In this document: positions 22,137-34,249 of the stretch, in pieces
Position numbering within the stretch: position 1 is the first letter of the stretch
Layout: every line of letters begins with the position of its first letter
DNA from: Saussurea involucrata
Lineage: Eukaryota > Streptophyta > Magnoliopsida > Asterales > Asteraceae
Direction of reading: 5' to 3'
DNA: 64,000 nt
Assembly: GCA_033807775.1 (NCBI GenBank)
Contig: CM066326.1
Coordinates: 93,226,873-93,290,872, forward strand
Position numbers and translations under genes: made by a program
The notes under the pieces: generated by a model
Seen by the model: only the letters and a program-made list of their open reading frames with translations
The model's database searches: none
What the model was told of the DNA's origin: nothing

Positions 22137-23640
22137 GTGTCTACATCATTATTAAATTTGTCTTAAAATGAGTGTATCAACTTTCAAAAGTAATTTCTAA
22201 TATTCTCATTCTACCTTTAATTATGAGATAAAAGAAATTTACCGCATTATAATTAAAAATAAAATTATTTTTTGTTAATTAAAAATTATAATAATTATTT
22301 TAGAAGTGATGGAGCATGATTTAAAACATTAGTTAAAAGTCATCATAACTAACTTTTGTTTTTCAACTAACAAATAATTTTAAATAATTGATCACACTTT
22401 TTATCGTATATTTTGCAATAAAAATATTTATTTACTTTCAAGCCCTCAATTAAATGTCTTTCGGTTCATTATGTAGATGTCACAATCTTATCTGACAGTT
22501 GCTAAATTTTCAAGTTTGGGTGCAATGTCACATGGTACACACTGGTCAATTCAGAGCATCTTCAATTGAGGTTCTTACAGGGTATGTTTGGTACACTGGA
22601 CATGACAGAATAGAACAGGGATAATTGTCTTACGTTTGGCAGGATTTTTATGTGCAACAGACAAGAACAGAGTGGAACAAACTAGAACAGGCTTGTTCCA
22701 CCCCCACTCCATGGAACAAGCTGGAACAAGTATGAAACAGACTTATGTGTTACCAATAGAACCTCAAAATAAAATCTAATTCTCTTCTAAAACATCAAAT
22801 ACACATTCTATTTTATATTTTATTCGTTCTTTTAAATTTTATTTATTGTATTTTATCTAATGTTACATGTTCTGTTCTGTCCAGTTCTGTCTACCAAATG
22901 CTGAACAACTGTTCTGTCCTGTTCTGTTTTATCTTGTCCCGTCCTGTCATGTTCTATCTTGTCTGCGTACCAAACGCACCCATAAGAACCCTCTGTTTGT
23001 ACTTTTTGATGTAATCTTATTTCTACCTCATTAATTTCAAAATTCAAATAAAAGTCTATAATAGTAGTTCTTATAAGAACCTCATTTTTATGGGTCTCAT
23101 GTATTTGTCTACATCAATAATTATTATATATTTATAAATAAATATCAAATATTAAATTTAAGTACCAATAGAAATGAAGACACTGACATTTTACACACAA
23201 ACTTCATGGTAAGAAGCAAGGTTCTTAAATAAGAACCAAAGGAGATGAAGTTTTTATAAGAACTCTCCACAATGGTAGTTTCTACAAGCTACATCACTTT
23301 TTGCTTATAAGAATCTTGCATTGAAGATGCTCTAACATTTTATTTAATTATTATAAATTTTAATTAATAATCAAAATCTAAATTATACAATTTATACCAA
23401 TAAGTATACATGAAGAAAATGTCTTATAACAACAATAGAATAAATTAAGTTATTACTAAAACTAAATTACATTAAAATAAAAAAAATTAATTTAACAAAT
23501 TTATAAAAAAACATTATTGTTTTTTAGAACCACACGAAATCATATCATAAAATCAATAAAGACAAAAAATAAAATAAATATTAAAATGTGTCTCCCTACA
23601 TTGAACAAATACACTCCCACCCAATTAAAAACATACTAAA
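22137..23640. other. AT-rich DNA with an inverted-repeat MITE (about 22571-22983)
   Basis: No gene. A roughly 410-bp element runs from GGGTATGTTTGGTACACTGG to GCGTACCAAACGCACCC (22571-22983). Its interior is rich in GACAGAACAGGAC-like words, and it is homologous to 42744-43207. The rest is very AT-rich, with a weak inverted repeat around GGTTCTTAYARGAACC (22560, 23060-23250). Confidence 0.55.
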
Positions 23641-25345
23641 GGGTCATACTATTCCTACCCCTGCCAATTTTGTCCCCCATAATATAATTTTAATATTTAT
23701 ATTTTATCTCCCTATACTAATTAAATAAATTTACTTTATACCTTTTATTTTTATAATTTTCATTTTATACCTTTATTATATTAACACATAAAATCGTATA
23801 TTAGCTAAAATACGTTAAAAAATACGTTTTAATTTTAACAAATTACACCATTATAATCGTCTCTTCGATACGTTCGAAATGAGCCCAAGATTGAATATTT
23901 TTTGATTTAATTATTTTATTATATATCATATATATTACATAAATATTTATAACGAAATCTTAATATTTTTTAGCATGAAAATAAAATTGTTATATTATTT
24001 TATTAGGTTCATTTCGAAGGTATCGACAAGACGATTATAATGACGTAATTTATTTAAATTAAAAAGTCTTTTTGTTTATAAATGCGACATCACGGGTTGG
24101 CGGGTTGTGTCGGTTTGGCTTGGGGTTAACCCGTTATCAACCCAATATATGCGGGTTGGTGAAAAATAGTATCGATTATACATCGGGTTGGCTCGGATTG
24201 AGTTTTTTTGCCTCGGTTGGGTTGGGTTGGCCGGGTTGGTTCATGGTCGTTCGTTTAACTTAACCGAACAAACGAACGAACACGAACGGTAAACGAACGA
24301 GATTTTTTGTGTTCATGTTCGTTTGTTAAGAATTTTTTTTGTTCGTGTTCGTTTATGTTCGTTCATTAAGAGTTAAACGAACGAACTTAAATGAACATAA
24401 ACGAACGAAATTACCTTAACAAAATGAAAAACCAGGTTAACTTAGGAGGTATAAAAAATAAATTCTAAAAGATCAATTTACTTGATGAGTTTACACATTA
24501 ATTTCATATTATATTAATATGTTTATTATAAGCAGACATAAACGAACGTAAACGAACGAACATTAACGAACATAAATGAACGAACGAGACCATTGTTTAT
24601 ATTCGTTCATTTAACTAAACGAACAAAAAAATGTGTTCATGTTCGTTCATTTATTAAATAAACGAACATAAACGAACTTCCCGCCGAACGATTTATATAT
24701 GTGTCTATATTATATTATAAATATTTCAACTTTGTTCTAAATTATTTTAATTGGTTTTGAGAAAACTATCAAAGTTTTTTTTTATAAATATGTTTAAAGA
24801 ATGACGTTTTTTGAGGAGTTCATGATTTGAGGATTTGAAAGTGGTGAAAGTGGTTAGAGGTAAGAATAAACTAATAAGAGTCCACTATTTAAAATTTTGA
24901 AAGTTGTTAAAAAGTATTTTCTTAACGTATTTTAGTTAATATTGGGCTCATTTCGAAATAATACAATTAAATCAAAAAATAAGAAGGTATCGACGAATAA
25001 TAATATAATTAAATCAAAAAATAACGTAAACGTATAACATATGGTAATATAATTAAATAAAAAATATTCAATATTGGGCTTATTTCGAATGTATCGACGA
25101 GACGATTATAATTGTGTAATTTATTAAAATTAAAAAGTATTTTTTAACGTATTTTAGTTAATATACAATTATATGTGTTAATATAATAAAAGTGTAAAAT
25201 GATAAATAGAAAACTAAAAGATATAAAGTAAATTAATTATATAAGTATAAGGGGGTGAAATGTAAATTTGAAATTAATAAAATAAAAAAATGCAATGTGA
25301 AGGGAAGGGGTATACGAATGTGGGAGGGGGGTATAGGGATAGAAA
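23641..25345. mobile_element. Long inverted-repeat element (class uncertain)
   Basis: Sequence at 23645-24020 recurs in inverted orientation at 24940-25345: CCCTACC/TAGGG ends, then matching words such as ATTATAATCGTCTCTTCGAT with its complement, and CGAAATGAGCCCA. No transposase and no certain target duplication. Between the arms is a GGGTTGG-rich and CGTTCGTTTA-rich middle. It could be a MULE-type foldback element; class is a guess. Confidence 0.45.
24240..24690. repeat. CGTTCGTTTA / TAAACGAACG short-period palindromic repeat
   Basis: Dozens of degenerate GTTCGTTTA and AACGAACATAAACGAACG units alternate in both orientations over about 450 bases, giving strong local dyad symmetry. A GGGTTGG-rich block precedes it (24090-24240). 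Non-coding. Confidence 0.75.
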
Positions 25346-25937
25346 ATCCCATATTAAAACACCAACAAACTTTTTATTTAGGGCATCTCTAACAGCTTTC
25401 CCATTTTAGAGAAAATAGAGGATATGAAGATTTTTGGTTGTTTTTTTTGCTTCAACAATCGTATTACAATTAGGGTATAAAAATACCATCCAGCCCTCAT
25501 CACAGAGAATAGGCTCATCACCAGGTCCAATAGACGTGAGCCGAACCTATCTCCAAAATGGAGAAAGTAGAAGAGAGAAAGAGTTTTTCTCTAAATATGC
25601 AGTTAGCTCAAAAAATGATTAGTAAATGAGAGCACCAATAGAATCATTGAAAAATAATATTTAGAGGAAGAAATATATACTACCTTATAAAGCATGTAAG
25701 ACTTTTATCTTAAAGTCTTAAAGTCTTAAAACGTTTTATTTTTTTATTTTATCTATATCTATATCTATACTATCTTATAATACACTTAACCCCCAAACTC
25801 TTAAAGATAAGCCTTAAAGCACATGGTACAAGCTTTTAAAGCATAAGTTCTTAAATTTCAAACTCGCTCTCATCCATTGCTGTTTTAAACCACCGTTTAA
25901 ACCCACGTGACATTGTTATCATTGTTATTTTGAACCC

Positions 25938-26131
25938 ACCGCCCAAATCAAACCATTCTCTGCAAACGATATCGATTACTTCCACCACTTCTGTTTTTGA
26001 AAATTGCATTCGTCTCCTTCTTCTCCATCCCACCGCCCAAATTAAACCATTCTCTGCAAACAAACTCGATTACTTCCACCGGTTCTGTTTTTGAAAATTG
26101 CAATCGTCTCCTTCTTCTCCATCTCACCGAT
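25938..26131. repeat. Tandem duplication, about 92-bp unit, within the Helitron
   Basis: Two copies of a segment beginning CACCGCCCAAATYAAACCAT and containing CTGTTTTTGAAAATTGCAWT and CGTCTCCTTCTTCTCCATC. Resembles a duplicated 5' UTR/promoter piece; non-coding. Confidence 0.7.
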
Positions 26132-26744
26132 TATAATGCATGGCTTCAGAATCATTTAGGTTTCCTCTGCTTAGGGTTCTTCATCTGCTTATTGTTCTTC
26201 ATCTGCTTAGGGTTTTGGCTGAGTTGCTGCTTGGACAGGTAGGGTGGCTTTTGGTTTAGGTTTTGCTTTAACAAAATCCATTTTTGTTTTCGTTTTGTGA
26301 ATTTTGCCCTTCTATGCGATATAGACAACAAGAAACAGCTAACATTTTCAATTTATATTAAAGCTAAGCTTGAAGATGACTTATTGGTCGTTGTCAAAAG
26401 GCTAGACAATCAAATCCTCTCTGCCATCAAAGAATCCCCAGGTTACTTTCAATGCCATTAACATGTTTTTTGATTTTAAGATCCTTTCTTGAGAATTTGT
26501 TATTAGTTCTCTAGCTTGGTTTTTTATTGGCTCTATTGGTTAATTAGTTTGCAAGGAGACTTTTGTGTTCCAGTTTAAATTTCAATAGGCGCTGGTGTAT
26601 GGATGGGTATGGTCCAAAACTCCTAAGTATGGATATTATTCATTTTAGACCTGTAGCATTTTCACTTTCTATTGTGTATCTCATTTAATTATGCTTCTGT
26701 TTGTAGGTGAATGCATTTGTGGGTATTGATTCCTGTTTCAATGA

Positions 26745-27835
26745 ATATTGCAGAGTGAACAATCAAATGATGATGATATATTTGGAGAATCTCCAACTTG
26801 AGTCCGTGAAATGGTAAGCTTAAATATGTATGGATTGTTTGGATTTTATTTTATTTCCTTACTAACGATGACTTTGGTTTCCGTTAAATGCACAGAATGA
26901 GAGATCAAAAGACATGTTCTCTGATGACATATTTGGAGAGTCACCAGTTGGAGTTCGGAAATATGTAAGATTATTGCTTAAGCACATACATATGTTTTAT
27001 TAACGTTTTATAGTCTCTATTGTTTGTTGTGGTGAAGATATCCTGCAGTAACTCAGATTGTATGAATGTTCTGAAAAAATGTTCTTTACACAAATTTTTT
27101 GTGTGCTTATTAGATGTTTGTTATGTTTCCAGGGAAAAGGTGATGGTTTGGCCATCCAAAGAAGTGGCCTTCAGGATAACTGGGATGATGCAGAAGGTTA
27201 TTACATTAAGTAGCATAAAGCTATAACTGAATTTTTATGATTTGTTACAACTTTTAATTGAGATTTATTTCACCCATTTTTATATTTGTCGTTTTAGATT
27301 TGTTGCTGCTCATGGTAAAGGTTTGTTTTCAACAGTGGTTCGTGCAAGGGGTCTCAAGGCTGGATCTGGTGATCCAGAAGAAGTGGCAATAAAAATCATA
27401 CGCAACAATGATAAAATGTAGGCAATGCTGACCTGGCCTGCTTTTGGTGACTATGCTTGTTCACATGCCTTGTTTTGGAATATTTAGTTGGGGAATGCAA
27501 AAAAGCCTAAACTCTTGCTCTACTTACTTGGTTTGAACAGGTGTAAAGCTGGTTTAGAACGGGTGATATTGAAGAAGTTAGTTGGTGCAGACATGGAGGA
27601 CAGGCACCATTGTGTCCGGTTTCTTTCCACTTTCAAGTACCGGAATCATCTTTGTTTAGTTTTTGAGTCTCTTTATATAAATCTTCGTGAAGTAGTAAAG
27701 AAGTTTGGTCGTAATATTGGTCTTAAACTAACTGATGTAAGGGCCTATGCAAAACAGCTCTTCATTGCTCTAAAACATCTTAGAAACTGTGGTGTCCTTC
27801 ATACCGACATTAAGCCAGATAAATGCTGGTTTGTA
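26745..27835 (+). pseudogene. PRP4-type splicing kinase gene fragment (captured, intron-retaining)
   Basis: Exon-like segments separated by introns with polypyrimidine/AG ends encode the conserved pre-kinase motif DDIFGESPVGVRK (about 26915-26960; a diverged copy with a stop lies at 26765-26815). Then come GKGDGLAIQRSGLQDNWDD (27133-27200), the glycine-loop region AAHGKGLFSTVVRA, the VAIKIIRNND lysine motif (27300-27418), and the helical lobe KLVGADMEDRHHCVRFLS to YAKQLFIALKHLRNCGVL (27541-27800). PRP4 kinases phosphorylate spliceosomal proteins. Here the catalytic loop reads HTDIKPDK, replacing the metal-binding Asn with Lys. Both ends are missing and stops are present. Retained introns argue for DNA-level capture rather than retroposition. 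Confidence 0.8.
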
Positions 27836-28789
27836 CTTACTTTTAACATGATTCTTTAGTTTCATTTCATTCTCTAATCATTGGGCATTTATCTGTCTGT
27901 CTTTATCTATGTGATGGCTTAAGAACTTCGGACACAGTTCCTAACATGGCTGAAGTCTGCAGACATGATGTTTGGTTGGACAACCTCTTGGCGTGGAATA
28001 TGTACTGTTCTATTGTAAGATAACTCGCCACAGGCGTTTTCTCCTCTTGTACTCATTCTTGATGGTGACCATTAAGGAAAATTTCAATTCAAGCTTTTTT
28101 TCTTTCTTTACTTTGTATATTGAACATCAGCTCCTGCAACTGTATTTGGAAGTTATTTATGCTCTGTAGATTGATAATGATGATAGAAATCTGGTTTTTT
28201 GTGTGCTTGCATTTGTGGGTATTGTAAGGGCCTATGCAAAACAGCTCATTATGCTCTGGTTTTTTTCTTTCTTTACTTTGTATATAGAACATTCCTCTCT
28301 GCCATAAAAGAATCCCCAGGTTACACAACTAGACTGAACATGATATGTATAGGCTAAACCAACTACTGTTTCAACGAGATTGCCAAACAGTCAAAGTCTG
28401 AATGGGTTGGTGACCAAATTAATAAAGGTGTTATAAATTTTGAATGGTGATGAGTTTTACTGTTCAAAGGTTAAATTGAACGGTCTGGTGCTTATTGAAA
28501 GAATTTTCTGATTCTGTCTCAACATTTGGACCTGGTCCATGGTTTCAAGACCTTCACTTCTTGAATAATGCTTGTGTACTATATGACTATATGTTGAGAT
28601 CAATGTGGTTGTTTTTAGAAGATGCAGGGGTGTTGTCCATGATGTATTTAATGTTGATGAATTTGTTTATTTACAAATGGATATGTACAAATGTGGCTTA
28701 GGAAAATATGAATATGGTATTTTGATCCTATTGCATATAACCATCCACTTGCACCTTGTATTTTGTTGAAACTTCATGGATTTTTTTAT

Positions 28790-28845
<56 letters not shown>

Positions 28846-29057
28846 TTTGGGATATTACAAGGTTTATTAATAATTTTCTTATTGATTATGCTACCTATGA
28901 TGCATCACGCAACAACTATTTTTATATGCATTTTTCTTTTGGGACGACTCCCTTGGTGATAAAACAAACATATTAGCCTTGAATTTATGTATCATCTGAT
29001 TCGTACATCATAATCACATAAAGCCATAAAAATAAAATCAAGGACCTTAAGAAGTTA
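27836..29057. other. Helitron interior without recognisable genes
   Basis: Contains scattered duplicated snippets of upstream sequence. TTTTTTTCTTTCTTTACTTTGTATAT occurs as two copies near 28095 and 28260, and CTCTGCCATMAAAGAATCCC occurs at 26427 and 28298. A microsatellite also lies here. No frame longer than about 70 aa looks conserved. Confidence 0.5.
28794..28846. repeat. Compound microsatellite (AT)n(GT)n
   Basis: About 14 AT units followed by about 11 GT units. The open frames across it are low-complexity artefacts. Confidence 0.95.
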
Positions 29058-29343
29058 GGGGACGTTTACCAAACCCTTACCCGGTAAGCGATTATCGATA
29101 AAATTCAACACTATCACTTACTTACTGGGTAAGGTTTTAGTCCACAAAAATGGCATCGCATATAACAATTTACCCGGTAAGCGCTAACCGTGGTAAGAGT
29201 CGTCACCCTCACTTACCGAGTAACACTCTTGGTCCTTGCCTCGCTTTTATCGCGTAAAATTTTTGGTCCTTACCATAATCATCCGATAAGGTAATACAAC
29301 TTGGTAAACACTTACCCAGATAAGCATTTGATAAACGGTCCCT
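29058..29343. mobile_element. MITE with GGGRCCGTTTACCAAACG-type ends
   Basis: Starts GGGGACGTTTACCAAACCCT and ends TTTGATAAACGGTCCC, with internal CTTACCCGGTAAGCG palindromes. Homologous to the element at 37838-38118. Flanks (TTA / TTT) do not form a clean duplication here. Confidence 0.7.
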
Positions 29344-29381
29344 TTGTTTCACCCCGCCGCATTGCGCGGGTACACAACTAG

Positions 29382-29880
29382 TAATATTTTAATAGATGAA
29401 TACAATATTATAATATTATAATCATTGTTTTTTTCTTCAAAATGCGGAATCTGTTAAAGATGAATGTAATTTTTTTTTTTTTAGATTTTAACTTTTGTTT
29501 CTCTATTTTTTTTTTTAAACTACGGAGATGCTCTCATAGTTTAAATAATTTAAATTCTAAAATAAAAAGTAAGATATTTGTTTAGGCATGAAACGGCGTA
29601 GGTTTGTTGACGGAGTATTTGATTGCCATAAACAACGAACAAGTCCAAAAAGTAGCCGAAAAGTCAAATGATGCAATCAATGTCCAGATGACATTCGCTG
29701 GAAATTCAACAACTTCCCACAATTCCATGCTCTGTAATAAATTAATCTCAAAACCTTTCCTCCCCATAATTCACGGCGGCGGTAGTGGTGGTCTTGTTGT
29801 CGTTGACGGCGGTGCTCCGCCACTCATATCATATCTTTCCTAAAACCACACCTTCAATCAAACAACATAGCTGAACCAAA
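29382..29880. promoter_or_regulatory. Upstream region of the glutathione peroxidase gene
   Basis: About 500 bases between the Helitron end and the peroxidase start codon. AT-rich at first, then a mixed segment (29700-29880) with TCAAACAACATAGCTGAACC just before ATG, a plausible 5' UTR. No clear TATA box could be assigned. Confidence 0.4.
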
Positions 29881-32029
29881 ATGGGTGGTGCTTCATCTGT
29901 TCCAGAAAATTCTATTCATGAATTTACTGTCAAGGTTTTCTTCATACCCAAAACACACACACACACAGATGGGAATTATGTTATTAGATATGGGGTTTTG
30001 TTTGTTTTTAACATTCCAGTAAAAACGGCGCAGGATAGCAAAGGGAAGGATGTGGATCTTAGCATCTACAAGGGAAAAGTTCTTCTTGTTGTTAATGTTG
30101 CTTCAAAATGGTTAATTTCCATCTCTAAATTTCTAATAATCTTCAAGATATGTAATTTTGTTCAAGATTTCTTTGACTTTTTTGTTTGCCTTCTAACTGT
30201 TTGTGTTTTTGTCTGAACCAGTGGATTTACAACCTCAAACTATGCAAAATTGACCAAACTTTATGAAAAGTATAGAACCAAAGGTATTGTTTTTTTTTTT
30301 TACTTTTTACCCACCAATCTTTCACACTTGTGCTTAGTATCATTCTTAGTAAGTTAGGGTCCGTTTGGTTTGCGGGATTTGATAGGATTTGGTGAGATTT
30401 GGAATTGAATATCATTTTGATCGTGTCTTTGGTTTAAGGAAATTACGGAATTGAAATCCGGACCCACAAACATGGGATTTAGAAACCCAATGGCTAGTTG
30501 GTATTTCTAAGAGCATCCACACATCCCTTGCAAGATGACATGGCATGCCATGTGGCTTGCAAGGCCTTGCAAGACAACCATCATCTTGCTAAATTAGAAA
30601 GACTTTCACAAAGTAAATATATTAAACAAATGGATTTTTTAATTTATTTAATTTGTTTGTTTGTTTAAACATTAATTATTAATATGTTTATATTATAATG
30701 TATTAGTTTAGAAAGAAGTTTGGTCTTGCATGTGTGTGGAAGGTGTTATTGCAAAGCTGATTTGGCACTTTAGAAAGGAGTATGGTCTTGCAGGTGTGTG
30801 GATGGTCTAACAAACTAGCAATGTTTTAAAATATGTTAGAAAGACTTGGTTTGTAAGAGTATCTCTTCTTTAAAATAGAGAAGTAAAAAAGGCTAAATCT
30901 CCAAAAAGAAAAGAAAAAAATCATCTCCAACATATTCTCTATTTTGGAAATTACACGATTAATTATATTATTAAAATATTCGATACAACTCATAAAATAT
31001 TATTTCTCTCTCGTAAACATTTACTTTCAAGCAATTTTATTGGTAGAATGAATAAAATCATTTCTCTCTCATAAGTTATCATTTTTGGAGAAATCTCCAA
31101 ACTTGAAGATTTTCATCCCCTCTCTTGTACTTTGTCCATTTTGGAGAAGGTTTTGGGGAATTTGTTGGAGCAAAAATCTCCAAAATCCCCATTTTAGAGG
31201 ATCTGTTGGAGATATTTTAATAATCCAGATAATTTAGTTGTTTTTCGAATTTATTTATAAATATGGGAATTCAATTCCATTTCAAATTCTACAAACCAAA
31301 CACACCAAAGATTTTAAATCCTTAGCATTCTATCAAACGAATTTAATTGGAGGAATAGGGAGGGGTAACAGGTGATTTTTTGCCGTAAATATACCACCCC
31401 TGAACCAACTGTATATTACATTTGATCTCTTTTTGTTATATTAAAGTTTATGGTTAGCAACAAAATTTGAATCTGATTTACATGAAAATCAGGTCTTGAG
31501 ATATTGGCATTTCCATGCAATCAATTCTTGAAGCAAGAACCTGAATCAAGTGAGAAAGTGGAGGAATTTGCATGCTCAAGGTTTAATGCTCAATATCCCA
31601 TCTTTCAGAAGGTAAGTTATCTATGTCATCCTTCCCAAAATGTATGTTTTTACTGAATTTTCATGTCTTTTTATGACAAATACTTGATTTTTTTCATTCT
31701 CGTGTCTAAAACCAAACTAACCCAGTAAATCCTACACAGAACAGGGTTCGGGAAGGTTAAAATATACGTAGACTTATCCTCTATCTGAAGAGTGTCAGGT
31801 GCAAACGAGAAGTTAAACATTTTGTGAGAAGGCGGGAAGTTTCAATATCATATATGATTTACACGCATGATACGCATGCTTAATCATATATGATTAAACA
31901 CATGTTGCATTGATAACACATAGACGCTTAATCATATATGATTAAACACACCCAAAGAAGTGTATTCATATATAATATTGAGATTTCTCGCCTTCTCGCA
32001 AAATGTTTAACTTCTCGCATGATCCTTCA

Positions 32030-32062
<33 letters not shown>

Positions 32063-33539
32063 CTAGAGAGAGAGAGAGAGAAAGAGGATATATCCATGAA
32101 TTAAAACAAGAATTGAATTTTTAGAAGAATTAATGGGAAAAAAAAGTAGAGCAAGTACTCACGGTAAAGTGTAAACAACAAGAATAGTACAAGGGTACCC
32201 TTAAAGAGTCTCCGCTGCCTATCCATTAGAGATGCAAAAATAGTCCCAATCTCGCACCTAGTAAGCCTGAGCCTAAGCCCAGGCCCGGCCTTAAAGCTCG
32301 ATCAGACCAACTTTTATTTTGCGGCCCAGTTAAAGTCTGGCCCGAAAAATAGGAAAAACTGAAAAAGCACGGTTAAGTCTGGAGAAGTCTAGGCTGAAAA
32401 GGCCCGATTAGGCCCTCTTTCAAAATTCAACCCCAAAGCCAAGCCCAGCCCAGCCCGGGTTTTCTTGGTTTACTAAAAACGGGCCCGGAAAAAGCCCAGA
32501 CCTTGTGCATCTCTCTAGAATCTAGCCACAATATGTTTGAACCATGAGTTTGAAGGGCCAAATTGTCTTTAATGAGCTGCTTCTTTTTTAAAGGTTCGTG
32601 TCAACGGGCCGAAAGCAGCACCTGTCTACGAGTTTCTTAAAGCTAAGAAAAGGGGGTTTCTTGGGTCTAGCATCAAGTGGAACTTCACCAAGTTTCTTGT
32701 GGATAAAGAAGGCCGAGTCATTGGCCGTTACGGGCCAACTACTTCACCTTTATCGATCGAGGTAATCCGTTGTTCGAGCACCCTCTTTAGATAGTTCTTG
32801 TTTTTTCTTAATCATGAAACCAACAACAGTATATCTGTAAATATCTTTCTCGATCTTTGATCTTTGATTCGTAGAGAAAATCCGTTTTAAGCATCTCCAA
32901 CAGATTCTTCAAATAGGAGAAAATGGAGATTTTTACTCTTTGCTCCAGCAGATTCGTATAAAACTTTGTTTTTTATTGTTTCCACCGATCGGGAATGTAT
33001 GATCATTCTATATAAAGCTTAGTTGATAATTTTGTGGTACATATGTTGAATATAATCAATATATTAATTGAGTGAGATTCGGGGGAACATCCCCAAAAAA
33101 TGAAAAACTAAGGAACACCTTAGTATCCCTTCATTTGTACGGTATGTACATGTGCATACAAGTAATTAAAAATGTTTTCCTGGTTTCTATGCACGTGTGC
33201 ATGTTATGCACATGTGCATATACCGGAAAATTTACTTACAAATTACTTGTATGCACATTTCATACTTCTTCTTTTTTGCAGTTTTTCTTTGAACCTAACC
33301 CTATATTAATAATGTAATTAATGTTGAAATCTCCAAAATTGAATTGGAGTTGAATATAATTTTTTTAAAGATTTTAACTTTTAGTTCTCCATTTTGGAGA
33401 AATTATCTGATGGTGATGTTCTTACCCTCCGGGCATAGAATAGTTGGTTCTGGGGCGGTATACTTGCACAAACAACAAAACTAACAGGCCTGTTTTTTTG
33501 TTACAGGGAGATATTCAAAAAGCATTAAGCGCGCAATGA
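29881..33539 (+). CDS. GPX: Glutathione peroxidase (thioredoxin-dependent plant type), six exons
   Basis: Joined exons 29881-29934, 30034-30110, 30222-30283, 31493-31611, 32594-32761 and 33507-33539 give 170 codons with consistent phases and GT-AG introns. The protein reduces lipid and hydrogen peroxides; plant members use thioredoxin. Peroxidatic Cys44 (in NVASKCGFT) has its codon split by intron 2. Cys73 lies in FPCNQF, Gln79 in KQEP, the resolving Cys92 in FACSRF, and Trp133 in KWNF. The 48-residue Cys44-Cys92 spacing is that of plant enzymes. Length is normal for a form without transit peptide. The start MGGASS fits an N-myristoylation site, suggesting membrane attachment. Introns 3, 4 and 5 are swollen by MITEs. 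No disabling change was seen. Confidence 0.93.
30356..31370. mobile_element. Nested MITEs in peroxidase intron 3
   Basis: The outer element starts GGGTCCGTTTGGTTTGCGGG (30357) and ends around CTATCAAACGAATTTAATTGG (about 31350). Within it lie a pair of GTGTGTGGATGGT/CATCCACACATC ends (30511-30810) and a MITE starting AAGAGTATCTCTTC and ending GATCTGTTGGAGATATT (30857-31218). The last belongs to the same family as 45999-46380. Non-coding. Confidence 0.6.
31785..32080. mobile_element. Inverted-repeat element and microsatellite in peroxidase intron 4
   Basis: AACGAGAAGTTAAACATTTTG...CAAAATGTTTAACTTCTCGC form terminal inverted repeats (about 31802-32019), with TAATCATATATGATTA palindromes inside. 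A (CT)n(AT)n(AG)n microsatellite follows at 32033-32082 and is itself a near-perfect palindrome. Confidence 0.65.
32225..32515. mobile_element. hAT-like MITE in peroxidase intron 4
   Basis: TAGAGATGCAAAAATAG at the left and TTGTGCATCTCTCTA at the right, with a GC-rich GCCCGG/CCGGGC interior. It resembles the RGATGGC-ended element at 38624-39062. No clear target duplication was found. Confidence 0.45.
32885..33420. mobile_element. MITE pair in peroxidase intron 5
   Basis: Outer ends AGCATCTCCAACAGATTC (32893) and CTCCATTTTGGAGAAATTATC (about 33410) enclose a second element (33085-33305) with GTACATGTGCATA palindromes, homologous to 19715-19945. Non-coding. Confidence 0.5.
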
Positions 33540-34052
33540 GGTGTTTGGTTTTTCAGTAGATGAATCGATGAAATCCGCCATCCAATCCGTCTAATGTGAA
33601 TAACGCAAAAACCCTACAGACATTGTTGAGATCGAAAAGGGTTTTCTAGAGCAAAGCGTAGGCATCACTTTTCAGTTGTTAAAATCTATGGTCGTTGGTT
33701 TGACGTGTATGGTTTCTAGTTATTAGATGTCGAGTTTTTCGCACTTCAAATGGATTGTTTTATGGGTTTGTTTTGTGTTGAACAAAATGCAAATATTAAC
33801 GTTAGTTTGTGTATAATCACTTGTTCAAGTTTGTTTTATGGCCGAGAATGTTAGTCATAAGGTAGATGAGGGTATTGATTCTTACCGATGAGTGTTCTGT
33901 AAACGATGTCTTAACTATTGATTTTATACAAAGGATCGTTTACACGCAATTTCTTTCACTTTCAAGTAAACTACGCATGCGGTTTATTAAAACATAGAAC
34001 AGACGGTTTGATAGTAATTTTTAACAAACCATAGGGATGAAAACATAATTTA
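33540..34052. other. Downstream region of the peroxidase gene
   Basis: Presumed 3' UTR and terminator region. TTTTATGGGTTTGTTTTGTG (about 33758) and similar T/G-rich stretches precede AT-rich spacer. No further gene seen. Confidence 0.4.
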
Positions 34053-34249
34053 GGGGTTGTTTGGCACTTGTTAAATGGTTTGATGCAGGACGATTTGTTG
34101 AATGGTTTGATACAAGCTGATTAAGGGGTTGTTTGACAGTTGTTGAATGGATTGTTGCAGAATGATTAAGTGGTCAGAATGATTAAGAGGCTTTTATTAT
34201 ATAGTGCAAAATGAAATATGGTTGTTTGGTAATTGTTTACAATGAAATA

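Larger units (their letters stand above)
25764..29381 (+). mobile_element. Probable non-autonomous Helitron with captured gene fragments
   Basis: The right end has CCCGC-loop-GCGGG (29355-29370), then TACACAACTAG ending at 29381 and followed by T. This is the Helitron 3' signature: hairpin, about 11 nt, CTAG, host T. The left end TCTATACTATCTTATAATAC (25764) matches the common plant Helitron 5' start and is preceded by A, so the insertion lies between A and T without target duplication. Inside are a PRP4-type kinase gene fragment with introns and other exon-like pieces, as expected of gene-capturing Helitrons. No Rep/helicase was found. The 5' end is less certain than the 3' end. Confidence 0.55.

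Noticed and set aside
26745..27835. Functional kinase gene
   Set aside because: Missing ends, stop codons, and Asn-to-Lys in the catalytic loop; treated as a captured fragment.
28756..28976. Tyr/Ile-Cys/Val repeat peptides
   Set aside because: Translation of an (AT)n(GT)n microsatellite.
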